Assembly: GCA_036556805.1 (NCBI GenBank) | Contig: DATBIS010000131.1 | Location: forward strand, 1-8,257 | Direction: 5' to 3' | Source of the DNA: DATBIS01 sp036556805 | Lineage (GTDB): Bacteria; Actinomycetota; UBA4738; HRBIN12 | Length of the DNA stretch: 8,257 nucleotides | Shown: one piece after another, positions 1 through 5,891 of the stretch | Layout: each line of letters begins with the position of its first letter | How positions within the stretch are numbered: position 1 is the first letter of the stretch | Notes under the pieces: generated by a model | The model's input: the letters and a program-made list of their open reading frames with translations, nothing else | Database searches by the model: none | What the model was told of the DNA's origin: nothing | Program-made: the position numbers and the translations under genes

Positions 1-1205
1 CGGCGAGCCGCGGCGACGTGGGAACGGCCGCCGAGCTGCTCGACCGCGCCGCGCGGCTGTCGCCGCGCGGCGCCCCCGCCCGCCTGGAGATCCTTGCCGA
101 CCTGCACGATGCGCTGCTCTACGCCGGCCACGCCGACGCCGCCGGCGTCGCCGTCGCGGAGCTCCTCGCCGAGCTGGACCCCGACGGAGGAGGCACGCTC
201 GCGGAGCGAGCGCGCCTCCAGCAGGTGCTGCTGCGGTTCCTCGTGGACCCCGGCGCGATCCCGGCGGAGGACCTCAGGGCGCGCACGGACCGCGCGCTCG
301 AGGCGTTCGCCGCGGCCGGCGACGAGCGCGACCTCGCGACGGCGCACTGGGCTCGCTCGCTGGTCGCGTGGCTCGAGGGCGACGCCGCCGCGATGCAGAC
401 CCACGCGGAGCTGGGCCTGGAACTTGCGCGCCGAAGCGGCAACCGCCGGGCGCTCACCGACGCGGCGGCCTCGCTCGCGAACGCGCTCATGCGCGGGCCC
501 GTCCGGCTCGACGAGGCCGAGGCTCGCCTGCAGGCGCTCGTCGCCGAGCTCGAGGGAGACCGCCTGTCGCAGGCCGCGCTCCGCCTCGACCTGTCGGTCA
601 TCCGGTCGCTGCGCGGCTTCCCGAAGGAGGCGCGCGCAGAGGCCGACCGCGCGCAGGAGGTGTTCCGCGATCTCGGACAACGCCGATGGCTCGCCCGCTG
701 CAGCGACATCCTCGCCGACCTCGCGATGGAGGAGGAGGACGCGCCGCGCGCCGCGGAGCTCGGCCGCTCGGTGCACGCGTTCTTCCTGGAGCAAGGCGAC
801 GCCGCGAACGCGCTCCCCGCGGCGATGTCGCTCGCTGCCGCGCTCCTCGAGGCCGGCCGGACCGACGAGGCCGACGCGCTTGCCGCCGACGTCGAGCGCG
901 AGGCGCCGGTCGACGACCTCGAGACCCAGGTCGAGTGGCGGCTCGTGCGCGCCCGCGCCGCCGCGCATCGCGGCGAGGCGGACCGGGCGAGCGCGCTCGC
1001 GCAGGAGGCGATCGACCTCGCCGACGGCACCGACTTCCTGCTGATGCAGGCGGACGCGCGCGCGAACTTTGCGGAGGTGCTGCGCGCGCTCGGTCGGGAC
1101 GCGGAGGCGGGGGCGCTCCGCCGCGAAGCGGCGGAGCGCTACGTGCGCAAGGGCGCGGCCGCGCGCGCCGAACGCATGGAGCGCGAGCTCACGTCGGGCG
1201 CCTAG
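1..1205 (+). CDS. TPR-type repeat protein, C-terminal part (5' end outside window)
   Basis: The reading frame is open from position 3 to a TAG at 1203-1205, so about 400 residues of a longer protein are visible. A GTG at 18 lies inside a typical repeat helix (GDVGTAAELLDRAARL) and is unlikely to be the true start. The visible part is almost wholly alpha-helical, with repeated A/L/E/R-rich helix pairs of about 35-45 residues, as in tetratricopeptide-like solenoids. Phrases such as GDERDLATAHWARSLVAWLEGD and the C-terminal AAERYVRKGA resemble the C-terminal halves of large actinobacterial AAA-ATPase, adenylate-cyclase or LuxR/SARP-type signalling proteins. The catalytic or DNA-binding domain would lie upstream, so the function cannot be settled here. 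The visible part probably acts as a protein-interaction or regulatory scaffold. No signal peptide or membrane segment is seen. The stop overlaps that of the convergent gene by four bases. Confidence 0.8.
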   Translation, partial: ASRGDVGTAAELLDRAARLSPRGAPARLEILADLHDALLYAGHADAAGVAVAELLAELDPDGGGTLAERARLQQVLLRFLVDPGAIPAEDLRARTDRALEAFAAAGDERDLATAHWARSLVAWLEGDAAAMQTHAELGLELARRSGNRRALTDAAASLANALMRGPVRLDEAEARLQALVAELEGDRLSQAALRLDLSVIRSLRGFPKEARAEADRAQEVFRDLGQRRWLARCSDILADLAMEEEDAPRAAELGRSVHAFFLEQGDAANALPAAMSLAAALLEAGRTDEADALAADVEREAPVDDLETQVEWRLVRARAAAHRGEADRASALAQEAIDLADGTDFLLMQADARANFAEVLRALGRDAEAGALRREAAERYVRKGAAARAERMERELTSGA

Positions 1206-1774
1206 CGCGTGCCGTCGGCGACGGCCGTCGACGTATGCACGATGCCCTCGATGCCCTGCAGCTCCGAGAGGGCCGTCTCGAGCAGCTCGGTGAGGCTGTC
1301 CCCCCCGAGCTGCAGAAGGATGTCGATGTCCCCGGTCACGACCGACGCTCCTTTGAAGTGAGGCAGGTGGCCGAGCTCCTGGAGCACGTCGCCGACCTTG
1401 CCGGGCTCCACCACGATCGACGCGAGCGCGATCACCTCCGGCGTCGCGCGCTTCGTTCCCTTCTTCACCGCCTCGCCGTTCTCATCACCGCTGAAGACGG
1501 CCGCCTCGATGCAGTACTGGCAGTGGACCCCGAGCTCCCACAGCGGCCCGGTGATGAGGTCGTGGAGGCCCGAGAGGTTGTCCTCCCCGTCCACCCAGAG
1601 GTGCGCGAACGCGAGGTAGCGGCCGACGAACTCCGACGCGAAGATTACCGGGCCGTCGGGCGGCTCCCCGAGCGCGCGAAGTGCCGAGACCACCTCGGCG
1701 GGTGAGCGGCCTCCCGCGATCCGATCGATGAAGACGAACGCGTGCAGCCCCGTGTAGTCGTACTCATTCGCCAT
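1202..1774 (-). CDS. Tandem RAM-domain (Lrp/AsnC ligand-binding) protein without HTH
   Basis: This is a 190-residue protein starting at an ATG with a strong GGGAGG ribosome-binding site four bases upstream. It appears to hold two ferredoxin-like Lrp/AsnC effector-binding (RAM) domains, at about residues 6-92 and 112-188. The second fits the family best: a beta-strand (VIALASIVVEPG), a helix, then VVTGDIDILLQLGG and a closing GIEGIVHTSTAVA strand. There is no N-terminal helix-turn-helix, so it is not a conventional Lrp repressor. Stand-alone RAM proteins are thought to bind amino acids or to pair with full-length Lrp proteins; that role here is inference. A CxxC pair (C85, C88) sits at the end of the first domain. 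An in-frame extension upstream to 2092 would run across the glycosylase gene and is not used. It lies 65 bp downstream of the glycosylase on the same strand and may be co-transcribed with it. Confidence 0.75.
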   Translation of the reverse strand: MANEYDYTGLHAFVFIDRIAGGRSPAEVVSALRALGEPPDGPVIFASEFVGRYLAFAHLWVDGEDNLSGLHDLITGPLWELGVHCQYCIEAAVFSGDENGEAVKKGTKRATPEVIALASIVVEPGKVGDVLQELGHLPHFKGASVVTGDIDILLQLGGDSLTELLETALSELQGIEGIVHTSTAVADGTR

Positions 1775-1778
1775 GTGC

Positions 1779-1784
1779 CCTCCC
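1779..1784 (-). promoter_or_regulatory. Ribosome-binding site of the RAM-domain gene
   Basis: On the minus strand GGGAGG lies four bases before the ATG at 1774. It is among the clearest Shine-Dalgarno sequences in the window and decides this start against longer in-frame extensions. Confidence 0.7.
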
Positions 1785-1809
1785 GCCGAACGACTACCGG
1801 GACTCTGCG

Positions 1810-1838
1810 CCCAGGGGGCGGTCGCGCGCAACCCTGGG
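1810..1838 (-). terminator. Stem-loop after the glycosylase gene
   Basis: CCCAGGG (1810-1816) pairs perfectly with CCCTGGG (1832-1838) around a 15-base loop. It begins directly after the glycosylase TGA (1840-1842). No T-tract follows on the minus strand, so it may be an mRNA-end or processing structure, or chance in GC-rich DNA, and not a factor-independent terminator. Confidence 0.3.
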
Positions 1839-1839
1839 A

Positions 1840-2802
1840 TCAGATCCGGTGAATCGCGCGTGCCTCCATGCGCGGGCCGAACGCGGGCGCGCCCACGTGA
1901 CCGGCCTCGATGAGGAGCTGCACCCTCGCCCGCTGCCCGCGGTAGGGCTCGAGCAGCTCGAGCATCCGCTCGTCGGTCGCGCGGGCCTCGCCGGCGAGGG
2001 CCCATGCCACGAGGTTCGGCAGGTGGTAATCGCCCACGCTCACCGCGTCGCGGTCGCCGAACGCGAGGCGCGCGGTCTCCGCGATCGTCCACGGCCCGAT
2101 GCCGCGCATTCGTGCGAGGCGCTCGAGGACGTCGTCGCGACCGAACACGTCCGCGCGCGCGCAGATCGACCGGATGACCTCCGCGCGGCGGCGCTCGACG
2201 CCGAAGGGGTGGAACGCGAAGGAGGGGAGCTCCGCGAGGCGGGCGGGATCCGGCGGGAGCAGGAGCCCGTGGTTCGGCCCCGGCGCAGGCTCACCGACCG
2301 CTCGGACCATCGTGCGCCAGGCGCGCCTCGCTTCCGCGCCCACCACCTTCTGCTCGAGGATCGCGGCGAGCAGCACCGGCGCGACGTCGCCCGTGCGCGT
2401 GAGCCGCACGGCGCGATGACGCTTCCAGAGCTCGGCGACGGCCGGGTGATGCGGGACGAAGCCCTCGTCGTCGTCCTCGGCTCCGACCAGCCCCGGCGCG
2501 TGCTCGAGCGCCCAGTCGGCGCCGTCGCCCCACGCCTCGGCCCGGAACCGATCGGGGCCCTCGGCCGCCACGTGGATCGTCGCGGGACCGTCGGGCGTGC
2601 GGATCGCTCGCCACGCCCTTGTCCCCTCGATCCGCGTCGTGGGATCGCCCTTCCCGCGCTGCAGCGGGGCGAGCGTGCGCGCGAGGTGGATCGGGTGGGA
2701 GGCCCGAACGACCCTTACACGTCGAAGTACAGGTGGAACTCGTGGGGGTGTGGCCGCAGCCGCACCGGGTCGAGCTCGTGCGTTCGCTTGTACTCGATCC
2801 AC
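1840..2802 (-). CDS. AlkA-like DNA-3-methyladenine glycosylase (HhH-GPD family)
   Basis: The protein should excise alkylated bases from DNA in base-excision repair. The HhH-GPD core is clear: ILEQKV helix, then the helix-hairpin-helix LARMRGIGPWTIAETARLA, then SVGDYHLPNLVAWAL, whose Asp is the expected catalytic residue, 63 residues from the C-terminus. The C-terminal MLELLEPYRGQRARV helix fits the actinobacterial branch of this family. The iron-sulfur cluster cysteines of Nth/MutY are absent. The start is uncertain. Family-like sequence begins near HPIHLARTLAPLQRG, just after the glnA stop, but no ATG, GTG or TTG is in frame there. The nearest upstream in-frame start is GTG at 2802, inside glnA (88-bp overlap), then ATG at 2847; the nearest downstream GTG, at 2571, would remove the conserved N-terminus. 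The coordinates use 2802 as an outer bound. The gene follows glnA on the same strand and is probably co-transcribed or translationally coupled with it. Confidence 0.8.
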   Translation of the reverse strand: MDRVQANARARPGAAAATPPRVPPVLRRVRVVRASHPIHLARTLAPLQRGKGDPTTRIEGTRAWRAIRTPDGPATIHVAAEGPDRFRAEAWGDGADWALEHAPGLVGAEDDDEGFVPHHPAVAELWKRHRAVRLTRTGDVAPVLLAAILEQKVVGAEARRAWRTMVRAVGEPAPGPNHGLLLPPDPARLAELPSFAFHPFGVERRRAEVIRSICARADVFGRDDVLERLARMRGIGPWTIAETARLAFGDRDAVSVGDYHLPNLVAWALAGEARATDERMLELLEPYRGQRARVQLLIEAGHVGAPAFGPRMEARAIHRI

Positions 2803-4136
2803 GTGTCGATCACGTCCTGGGTGAACACCCCGCCCTCGAGCAGCCACTGGTGGTCATTCTCGAGGTTGTCGAGCACTTCCTCCAACGAGCCCGGCACCTG
2901 CTTGACGGTGGCCTTCTCCTCGGGCGGCAGGTCGTAGAGGTCCTTGTCCATCGGCTCGGGCGGCTCGGTCTTGTTCTTGATGCCGTCGAGGCCGGCCATG
3001 AGCATCGCCGGGAACGCGAGGTACGGGTTGCACGTCGGGTCGGGCGTGCGGAACTCGAGCCGCTTCTGCGCGGGGCTCTTCGAGAACACCGGGATCCGAA
3101 TGCACGCCGAGCGGTTCCGCTGCGAGTACACGAGGTTGATCGGCGCCTCGTACCCGGGGACGAGCCGCCGGTACGAGTTCGTGGTCGGGTTCGTGAACGC
3201 GAGCAGCGACGACGCGTGGGCGAGCAGCCCGCCGATGTACCAGCGCGCCATGTCGCTGATGCCGGCATAGCCGACCTCGTCCCAGAAGAGGTTCTCGTCG
3301 TCCTTCCACAGGCTCTGGTGCGTGTGCATGCCCGAGCCGTTGTCCATGAAGATCGGCTTCGGCATGAAGGTGACGGTCTTGCCGGCCTGCCACGCCGTGT
3401 TCTTGACGACGTACTTGTACTTCATGACGTTGTCGGCGGTGCGCAGCAACGTGTCGAAGCGCATGTCGATCTCGGCCTGGCCGGCGGTGCCGACCTCGTG
3501 GTGGTGCACTTCGATCTTGATGCCGGACCGCTCGAGGTTCAGGACCATCTCGCTGCGAAGGTCCTGATAGTGATCCATCGGCGGCAGCGGGAAGTAGCCC
3601 TCCTTGTAGCGCGGCCGGTACCCGAGGTTCTTGCCGCCCTGCTCGGCGCCGGAGTTCCAGACTCCCTCCTCGGCGTCGATGTGGTAGTAGCCCTCGAACT
3701 GGTTCTGGTCGAACCGGATCGAGTCGAAGATGTAGAACTCGGCCTCCGGTCCCCAGTAGCTGAGGTCGGCGATGCCGGTCTGCTTGAGGTAGAGCTCGGC
3801 CTTCTTCGCGATGTTGCGCGGGTCGCGGCTGTACATCTCGCCGGTGACGGGGTCCTTCACGTAGCAGTTGATGTTCAGCGTCACGTGCTTCGTGAACGGG
3901 TCCAGGTACGCGGTGTCCGGGTCGGGGACGAGAAGCATGTCCGACTCCTGGATCTCCTGGAACCCGCGGATCGACGAGCCGTCGAAGCCGATCCCCTCTT
4001 CGAACACGGTGTCCGTGAGCTCCGCCGCCGGTACGGAGAAGTGCTGCATGAGCCCCGGTAGGTCGCAGAAGCGGAAGTCGACGATCTCCGCCCCCTGTTC
4101 CTTGACCGTGGTGATGACGTCTTTCGGTGATGCCAC
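2715..4136 (-). CDS. glnA: Type I glutamine synthetase (adenylylatable, GlnA1-like)
   Basis: This enzyme makes glutamine from glutamate, ammonia and ATP and is the main entry point of ammonium assimilation; it forms a cytoplasmic dodecamer. At 473 residues it has the usual GSI-beta length. Visible motifs in order are FDGSS (51-55), EAEF (131-134, metal site), HHHEVGTAGQAEID (211-224, with metal ligands E214 and E222), NGSGMHTHQS (266-275, with H271), PGYEAPI (327-333, flap E330) and RLEFRTPDPTCNPYLA (359-374). KDLYDLPPEE (398-407) carries Tyr401 at the adenylylation position, so GlnE-type control of activity is likely. The start is GTG at 4136, with GAGGAGG six bases upstream. Putative GlnR repeats lie about 60-90 bp upstream, and the glnR gene is next on the same strand, separated by a stem-loop. 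The 3' end overlaps or abuts the glycosylase gene. Identification is firm. Confidence 0.98.
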   Translation of the reverse strand: MASPKDVITTVKEQGAEIVDFRFCDLPGLMQHFSVPAAELTDTVFEEGIGFDGSSIRGFQEIQESDMLLVPDPDTAYLDPFTKHVTLNINCYVKDPVTGEMYSRDPRNIAKKAELYLKQTGIADLSYWGPEAEFYIFDSIRFDQNQFEGYYHIDAEEGVWNSGAEQGGKNLGYRPRYKEGYFPLPPMDHYQDLRSEMVLNLERSGIKIEVHHHEVGTAGQAEIDMRFDTLLRTADNVMKYKYVVKNTAWQAGKTVTFMPKPIFMDNGSGMHTHQSLWKDDENLFWDEVGYAGISDMARWYIGGLLAHASSLLAFTNPTTNSYRRLVPGYEAPINLVYSQRNRSACIRIPVFSKSPAQKRLEFRTPDPTCNPYLAFPAMLMAGLDGIKNKTEPPEPMDKDLYDLPPEEKATVKQVPGSLEEVLDNLENDHQWLLEGGVFTQDVIDTWIEYKRTHELDPVRLRPHPHEFHLYFDV

Positions 4137-4142
4137 GCCGTG

Positions 4143-4149
4143 CCTCCTC
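4143..4149 (-). promoter_or_regulatory. Ribosome-binding site of glnA
   Basis: On the minus strand GAGGAGG ends six bases before the GTG start at 4136. This supports the GTG start and suggests efficient translation. Confidence 0.75.
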
Positions 4150-4155
4150 GTCCGT

Positions 4156-4169
4156 CGGGATCGATCCCG
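4156..4169. repeat. Perfect 14-bp palindrome in the glnA leader
   Basis: CGGGATCGATCCCG is fully self-complementary. It lies between the putative promoter and the ribosome-binding site of glnA, so it could be a protein-binding site or part of the 5' leader RNA. A second perfect palindrome, GCGCATGCGC, lies at 4181-4190. Both could be chance in sequence of this composition. Confidence 0.35.
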
Positions 4170-4198
4170 TCAGGGTAGGAGCGCATGCGCGCGACGGT

Positions 4199-4225
4199 GT
4201 AACCGCGACGTTAACTCTCTGTAAC
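4199..4225 (-). promoter_or_regulatory. Putative GlnR operator upstream of glnA
   Basis: Read on the minus strand, the region shows GTTAC-N6-TTAAC-N6-GTTAC, three 5-mers starting exactly 11 bp apart (4225, 4214, 4203). Actinobacterial GlnR boxes are described as GTnAC-N6-GnAAC units repeated at this spacing, bound by tandem OmpR-type subunits. The first and third elements fit GTnAC, and the middle TTAAC differs from GnAAC only at its first base. A fourth element at the next 11-bp step (4188-4192, GCGCG) does not match. A weak -10-like TACCCT (4172-4177) follows downstream, so the array would lie around or just upstream of the -35 region, as expected for activation. The site sits between glnR and glnA. 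Promoter details are inference; the repeat itself is directly visible. Confidence 0.7.
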
Positions 4226-4240
4226 GCGCCGGAAAGCGGA

Positions 4241-4266
4241 ACCCCCCGGCGGGGAGACCGGGGGGT
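4241..4266 (-). terminator. Probable terminator between glnR and glnA
   Basis: ACCCCCCGG (4241-4249) and CCGGGGGGT (4258-4266) form a perfect 9-bp GC-rich stem around an eight-base loop. Read on the minus strand it is followed by a short T/C-rich run (TTCCGCTTTCC). It lies about 125 bases after the glnR stop and just before the GlnR-box repeats, so it would end the glnR transcript and leave glnA under its own promoter. The T-tract is weak, as is common in high-GC genomes. Confidence 0.55.
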
Positions 4267-4389
4267 CGAGGGGATGGGGTCCGCTTGACGTTCTCTCGGG
4301 GTGCTGAAGGTGTCGGCTCCGAGGGCGTCTTGGCGCAGAGCACGTTCGAGTCATCTTTCGATGGCTCGGGACGGCTAAGCCTTCGGCCC

Positions 4390-5049
4390 TCAGTCCTCCG
4401 GCTCGGCGGCGCGGTACCCGACGCTCCGGACGGTCTCGATGAGGTGCTCGTGCTCCGGCCCGAGCTTCGCCCGCAGCCTCCTGACGTGCACGTCCACGGT
4501 CCGGGTGCCTCCGTAGAAGTCGTAGCCCCAGACCTCCCGCAGGAGCGCGGGCCGGGTGAAGGCGCGCCCCGGCCGCTGGGCGAGAAAGCGCAGGAGCTCG
4601 AACTCCTTGAACGTGAGATCGAGCGGGCGGCCGGCGGCGGTGACGCGGTACGACTCCGAATCGATCGCGAGAGGCCCGAGCCGGATGACGCTCCCGTCGC
4701 CCGTTCCGTGACGCGAACGAAGCAGGGCGAGCCTCGCTCGGATCTCGGTCTCGGGGGCGCCGGGATAGAGAAAGTCCTCGGCCACCTCGTGCCAGGGGTA
4801 GCGCGCGAGCGACGCTCGTTCGACGAGCACGATCACCGGCGGGCGGCCCTCCGCGGACCGGAGCTGCGTGCAGATCGTGAAGCCCTGCGCGGGGTTCTCG
4901 CCGGCGTCCACGAGCACCGCGTCGGGGCCGAGGCGCACGACGTGCGCGATCGAACCGGACGCGAGGGGCTCCGTTTTCACGTCGAGGCGGAGGTCCTCGA
5001 GGGCGGGCAGCGCCGAGGCGGGCGATCGATCCGTGAGCAGGACGAGCAT
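4390..5049 (-). CDS. glnR: GlnR-type orphan response regulator of nitrogen metabolism
   Basis: This is an OmpR/PhoB-class regulator of 219 residues from the ATG at 5049. The N-terminal receiver-like domain (about 1-110) begins MLVLLTD and keeps an aspartate in AVLVDAG (D48). It lacks the usual N-terminal acidic pair and the conserved lysine, so it is an atypical receiver, as in known GlnR proteins. The C-terminal winged helix (about 122-215) contains LDLTFKEFELLRFLAQRPGR, then REVWGYDFYGGTRTVDVHVR, then VRSVGYR, closely matching Streptomyces and mycobacterial GlnR. No histidine kinase gene is adjacent. Its expected role is control of ammonium-assimilation genes, and a matching operator lies in front of the neighbouring glnA. 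I chose 5049 because GlnR proteins start almost directly with this first strand, and because TATCGT lies seven bases upstream, compatible with a leaderless transcript. ATG at 5076 is the alternative and adds nine residues. Neither start has a good Shine-Dalgarno sequence. Confidence 0.88.
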   Translation of the reverse strand: MLVLLTDRSPASALPALEDLRLDVKTEPLASGSIAHVVRLGPDAVLVDAGENPAQGFTICTQLRSAEGRPPVIVLVERASLARYPWHEVAEDFLYPGAPETEIRARLALLRSRHGTGDGSVIRLGPLAIDSESYRVTAAGRPLDLTFKEFELLRFLAQRPGRAFTRPALLREVWGYDFYGGTRTVDVHVRRLRAKLGPEHEHLIETVRSVGYRAAEPED

Positions 5050-5099
5050 CGAGGGCACGATATCTCGTTCGGCCATCGCGCCGGTACGCTTGACCTGCG
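5050..5099. promoter_or_regulatory. Compact divergent promoter region of glnR and the hydrolase gene
   Basis: Only 50 bp (23 bp if glnR starts at 5076) separate the two divergent start codons. On the minus strand TATCGT (5057-5062) is a TAnnnT-type -10 element seven bases before the glnR ATG. On the plus strand TACGCT (5085-5090) lies nine bases before the hydrolase ATG. Neither has a clear -35 or a ribosome-binding site, which suggests leaderless mRNAs. No GlnR-box repeat is visible here. Confidence 0.35.
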
Positions 5100-5891
5100 A
5101 TGACGTCGCTCCAACGGATGCTGCCGATCGCGTTCTCGGTGCCCTTCGAGCGGTTTGCCGTGCGGACATCGGACGGCGTGGAGGTGGTCGGGACGCGGCT
5201 GGGGGTTCCCGACGATGCCGGTGAACCTGCCGTGGTGCTCGCGCACGGGCTCATGGGATGGCACCGCAAGCCCCGCTTCGCGCGGTTCGCAGAGCTGCTG
5301 GCGGCGCGATACCGGGTGTACGCGTTCGACTCTCGAGGACACGGCTCGTCGGGCGGCGTGTGCGACTACGGCGGCCGCGAGATCCACGACGTGGACGCGG
5401 TCGTCACGAAGGCGCGCGAGGACGCTCACACCCGCGTCGTGACGGTCGGGACGTCGATGGGCGGCATCGCCGTGTTGCGCCACGCGGCGCTGCTCGGCGG
5501 CGTGGATGCGGTCGTCTCGATCTCCTCGCTTGCGTACTGGGAGTGGCACGCGGGCGCGCAACCGCGAGCCGCGCGCGCGATGCGCGCGCGCACGGCAACC
5601 GAGTCGGGCCGGTGGCTCCTGCGCGCGTGGGGCGTCCGGCTCCCCGGGAGATGGGAGGCGCCCGAGTCACCCGAGGACGTCATCGCGAAGATCGCGCCGA
5701 CGCCGGTCGTGATCGTGCACGGAAGCAACGACCACCTGTTCGGCGTCGATCACGCGATGAGGCTGTACGAGGCCGCCGGCGAGCCGAAGCGACTGCTGCT
5801 CGGGACGCGGTTCGGCCACGCGGAGGACGGGCTGACGCCCGCGTTTGCGGCGCGTTTGGCGCGTGTCATCGACGAGGGGCTCGCGGCGTGA
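5100..5891 (+). CDS. Alpha/beta-hydrolase fold protein
   Basis: A 263-residue cytoplasmic hydrolase with no signal peptide. The fold markers appear in order: VVLAHGLMG (45-53) with the HG oxyanion motif, YRVYAFDSRGHGSS (71-84), the nucleophile elbow GTSMGG (117-122) with Ser119, an acid loop VVIVHGSND (203-211) with Asp211, and FGHAEDG (238-244) with His240. The triad is therefore complete. The substrate cannot be read from the sequence; esterase or lipase-like activity on a small ester or amide is the usual expectation. A lid-like insertion containing WEWHAG and many Arg residues lies at about 146-190. The start at ATG 5100 has no obvious ribosome-binding site; an ATG at 5118 (MLPIAF) is an alternative. 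The stop overlaps the next gene's GTG in a GTGA junction, indicating translational coupling with the MoaD-like gene. Confidence 0.88.
   Translation: MTSLQRMLPIAFSVPFERFAVRTSDGVEVVGTRLGVPDDAGEPAVVLAHGLMGWHRKPRFARFAELLAARYRVYAFDSRGHGSSGGVCDYGGREIHDVDAVVTKAREDAHTRVVTVGTSMGGIAVLRHAALLGGVDAVVSISSLAYWEWHAGAQPRAARAMRARTATESGRWLLRAWGVRLPGRWEAPESPEDVIAKIAPTPVVIVHGSNDHLFGVDHAMRLYEAAGEPKRLLLGTRFGHAEDGLTPAFAARLARVIDEGLAA

Noticed and set aside
368..1705. A long plus-strand open frame crossing the repeat protein and the RAM gene
   Set aside because: It is Arg/Ala/Gly-rich, spans two genes on opposite strands, and has no recognisable motif.
1775..2092. N-terminal extension of the RAM-domain protein to 2092
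   Set aside because: It would overlap the glycosylase catalytic region in another frame, and a strong ribosome-binding site sits before the ATG at 1774.
2860..3440. GTTGTC strings inside glnA resembling operator half-sites
   Set aside because: They are single hexamers with no inverted partner at the right spacing and are accounted for by coding sequence.
2619..4061. A 480-codon open frame on the plus strand opposite glnA
   Set aside because: It mirrors a highly conserved glutamine synthetase and has the Val/Arg/Leu-rich composition of an antisense shadow in GC-rich DNA. No domain is recognisable.
4390..5049. PhoB- or MtrA-type sensor-coupled regulator in place of GlnR
   Set aside because: The GYDFYGGTRTVDVHVR region and the atypical receiver match GlnR, no kinase gene is adjacent, and a GlnR-like operator lies next to glnA.
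5050..5169. Longer GlnR starting at 5169
   Set aside because: It would overlap the divergent hydrolase gene, and the added residues have no GlnR counterpart.
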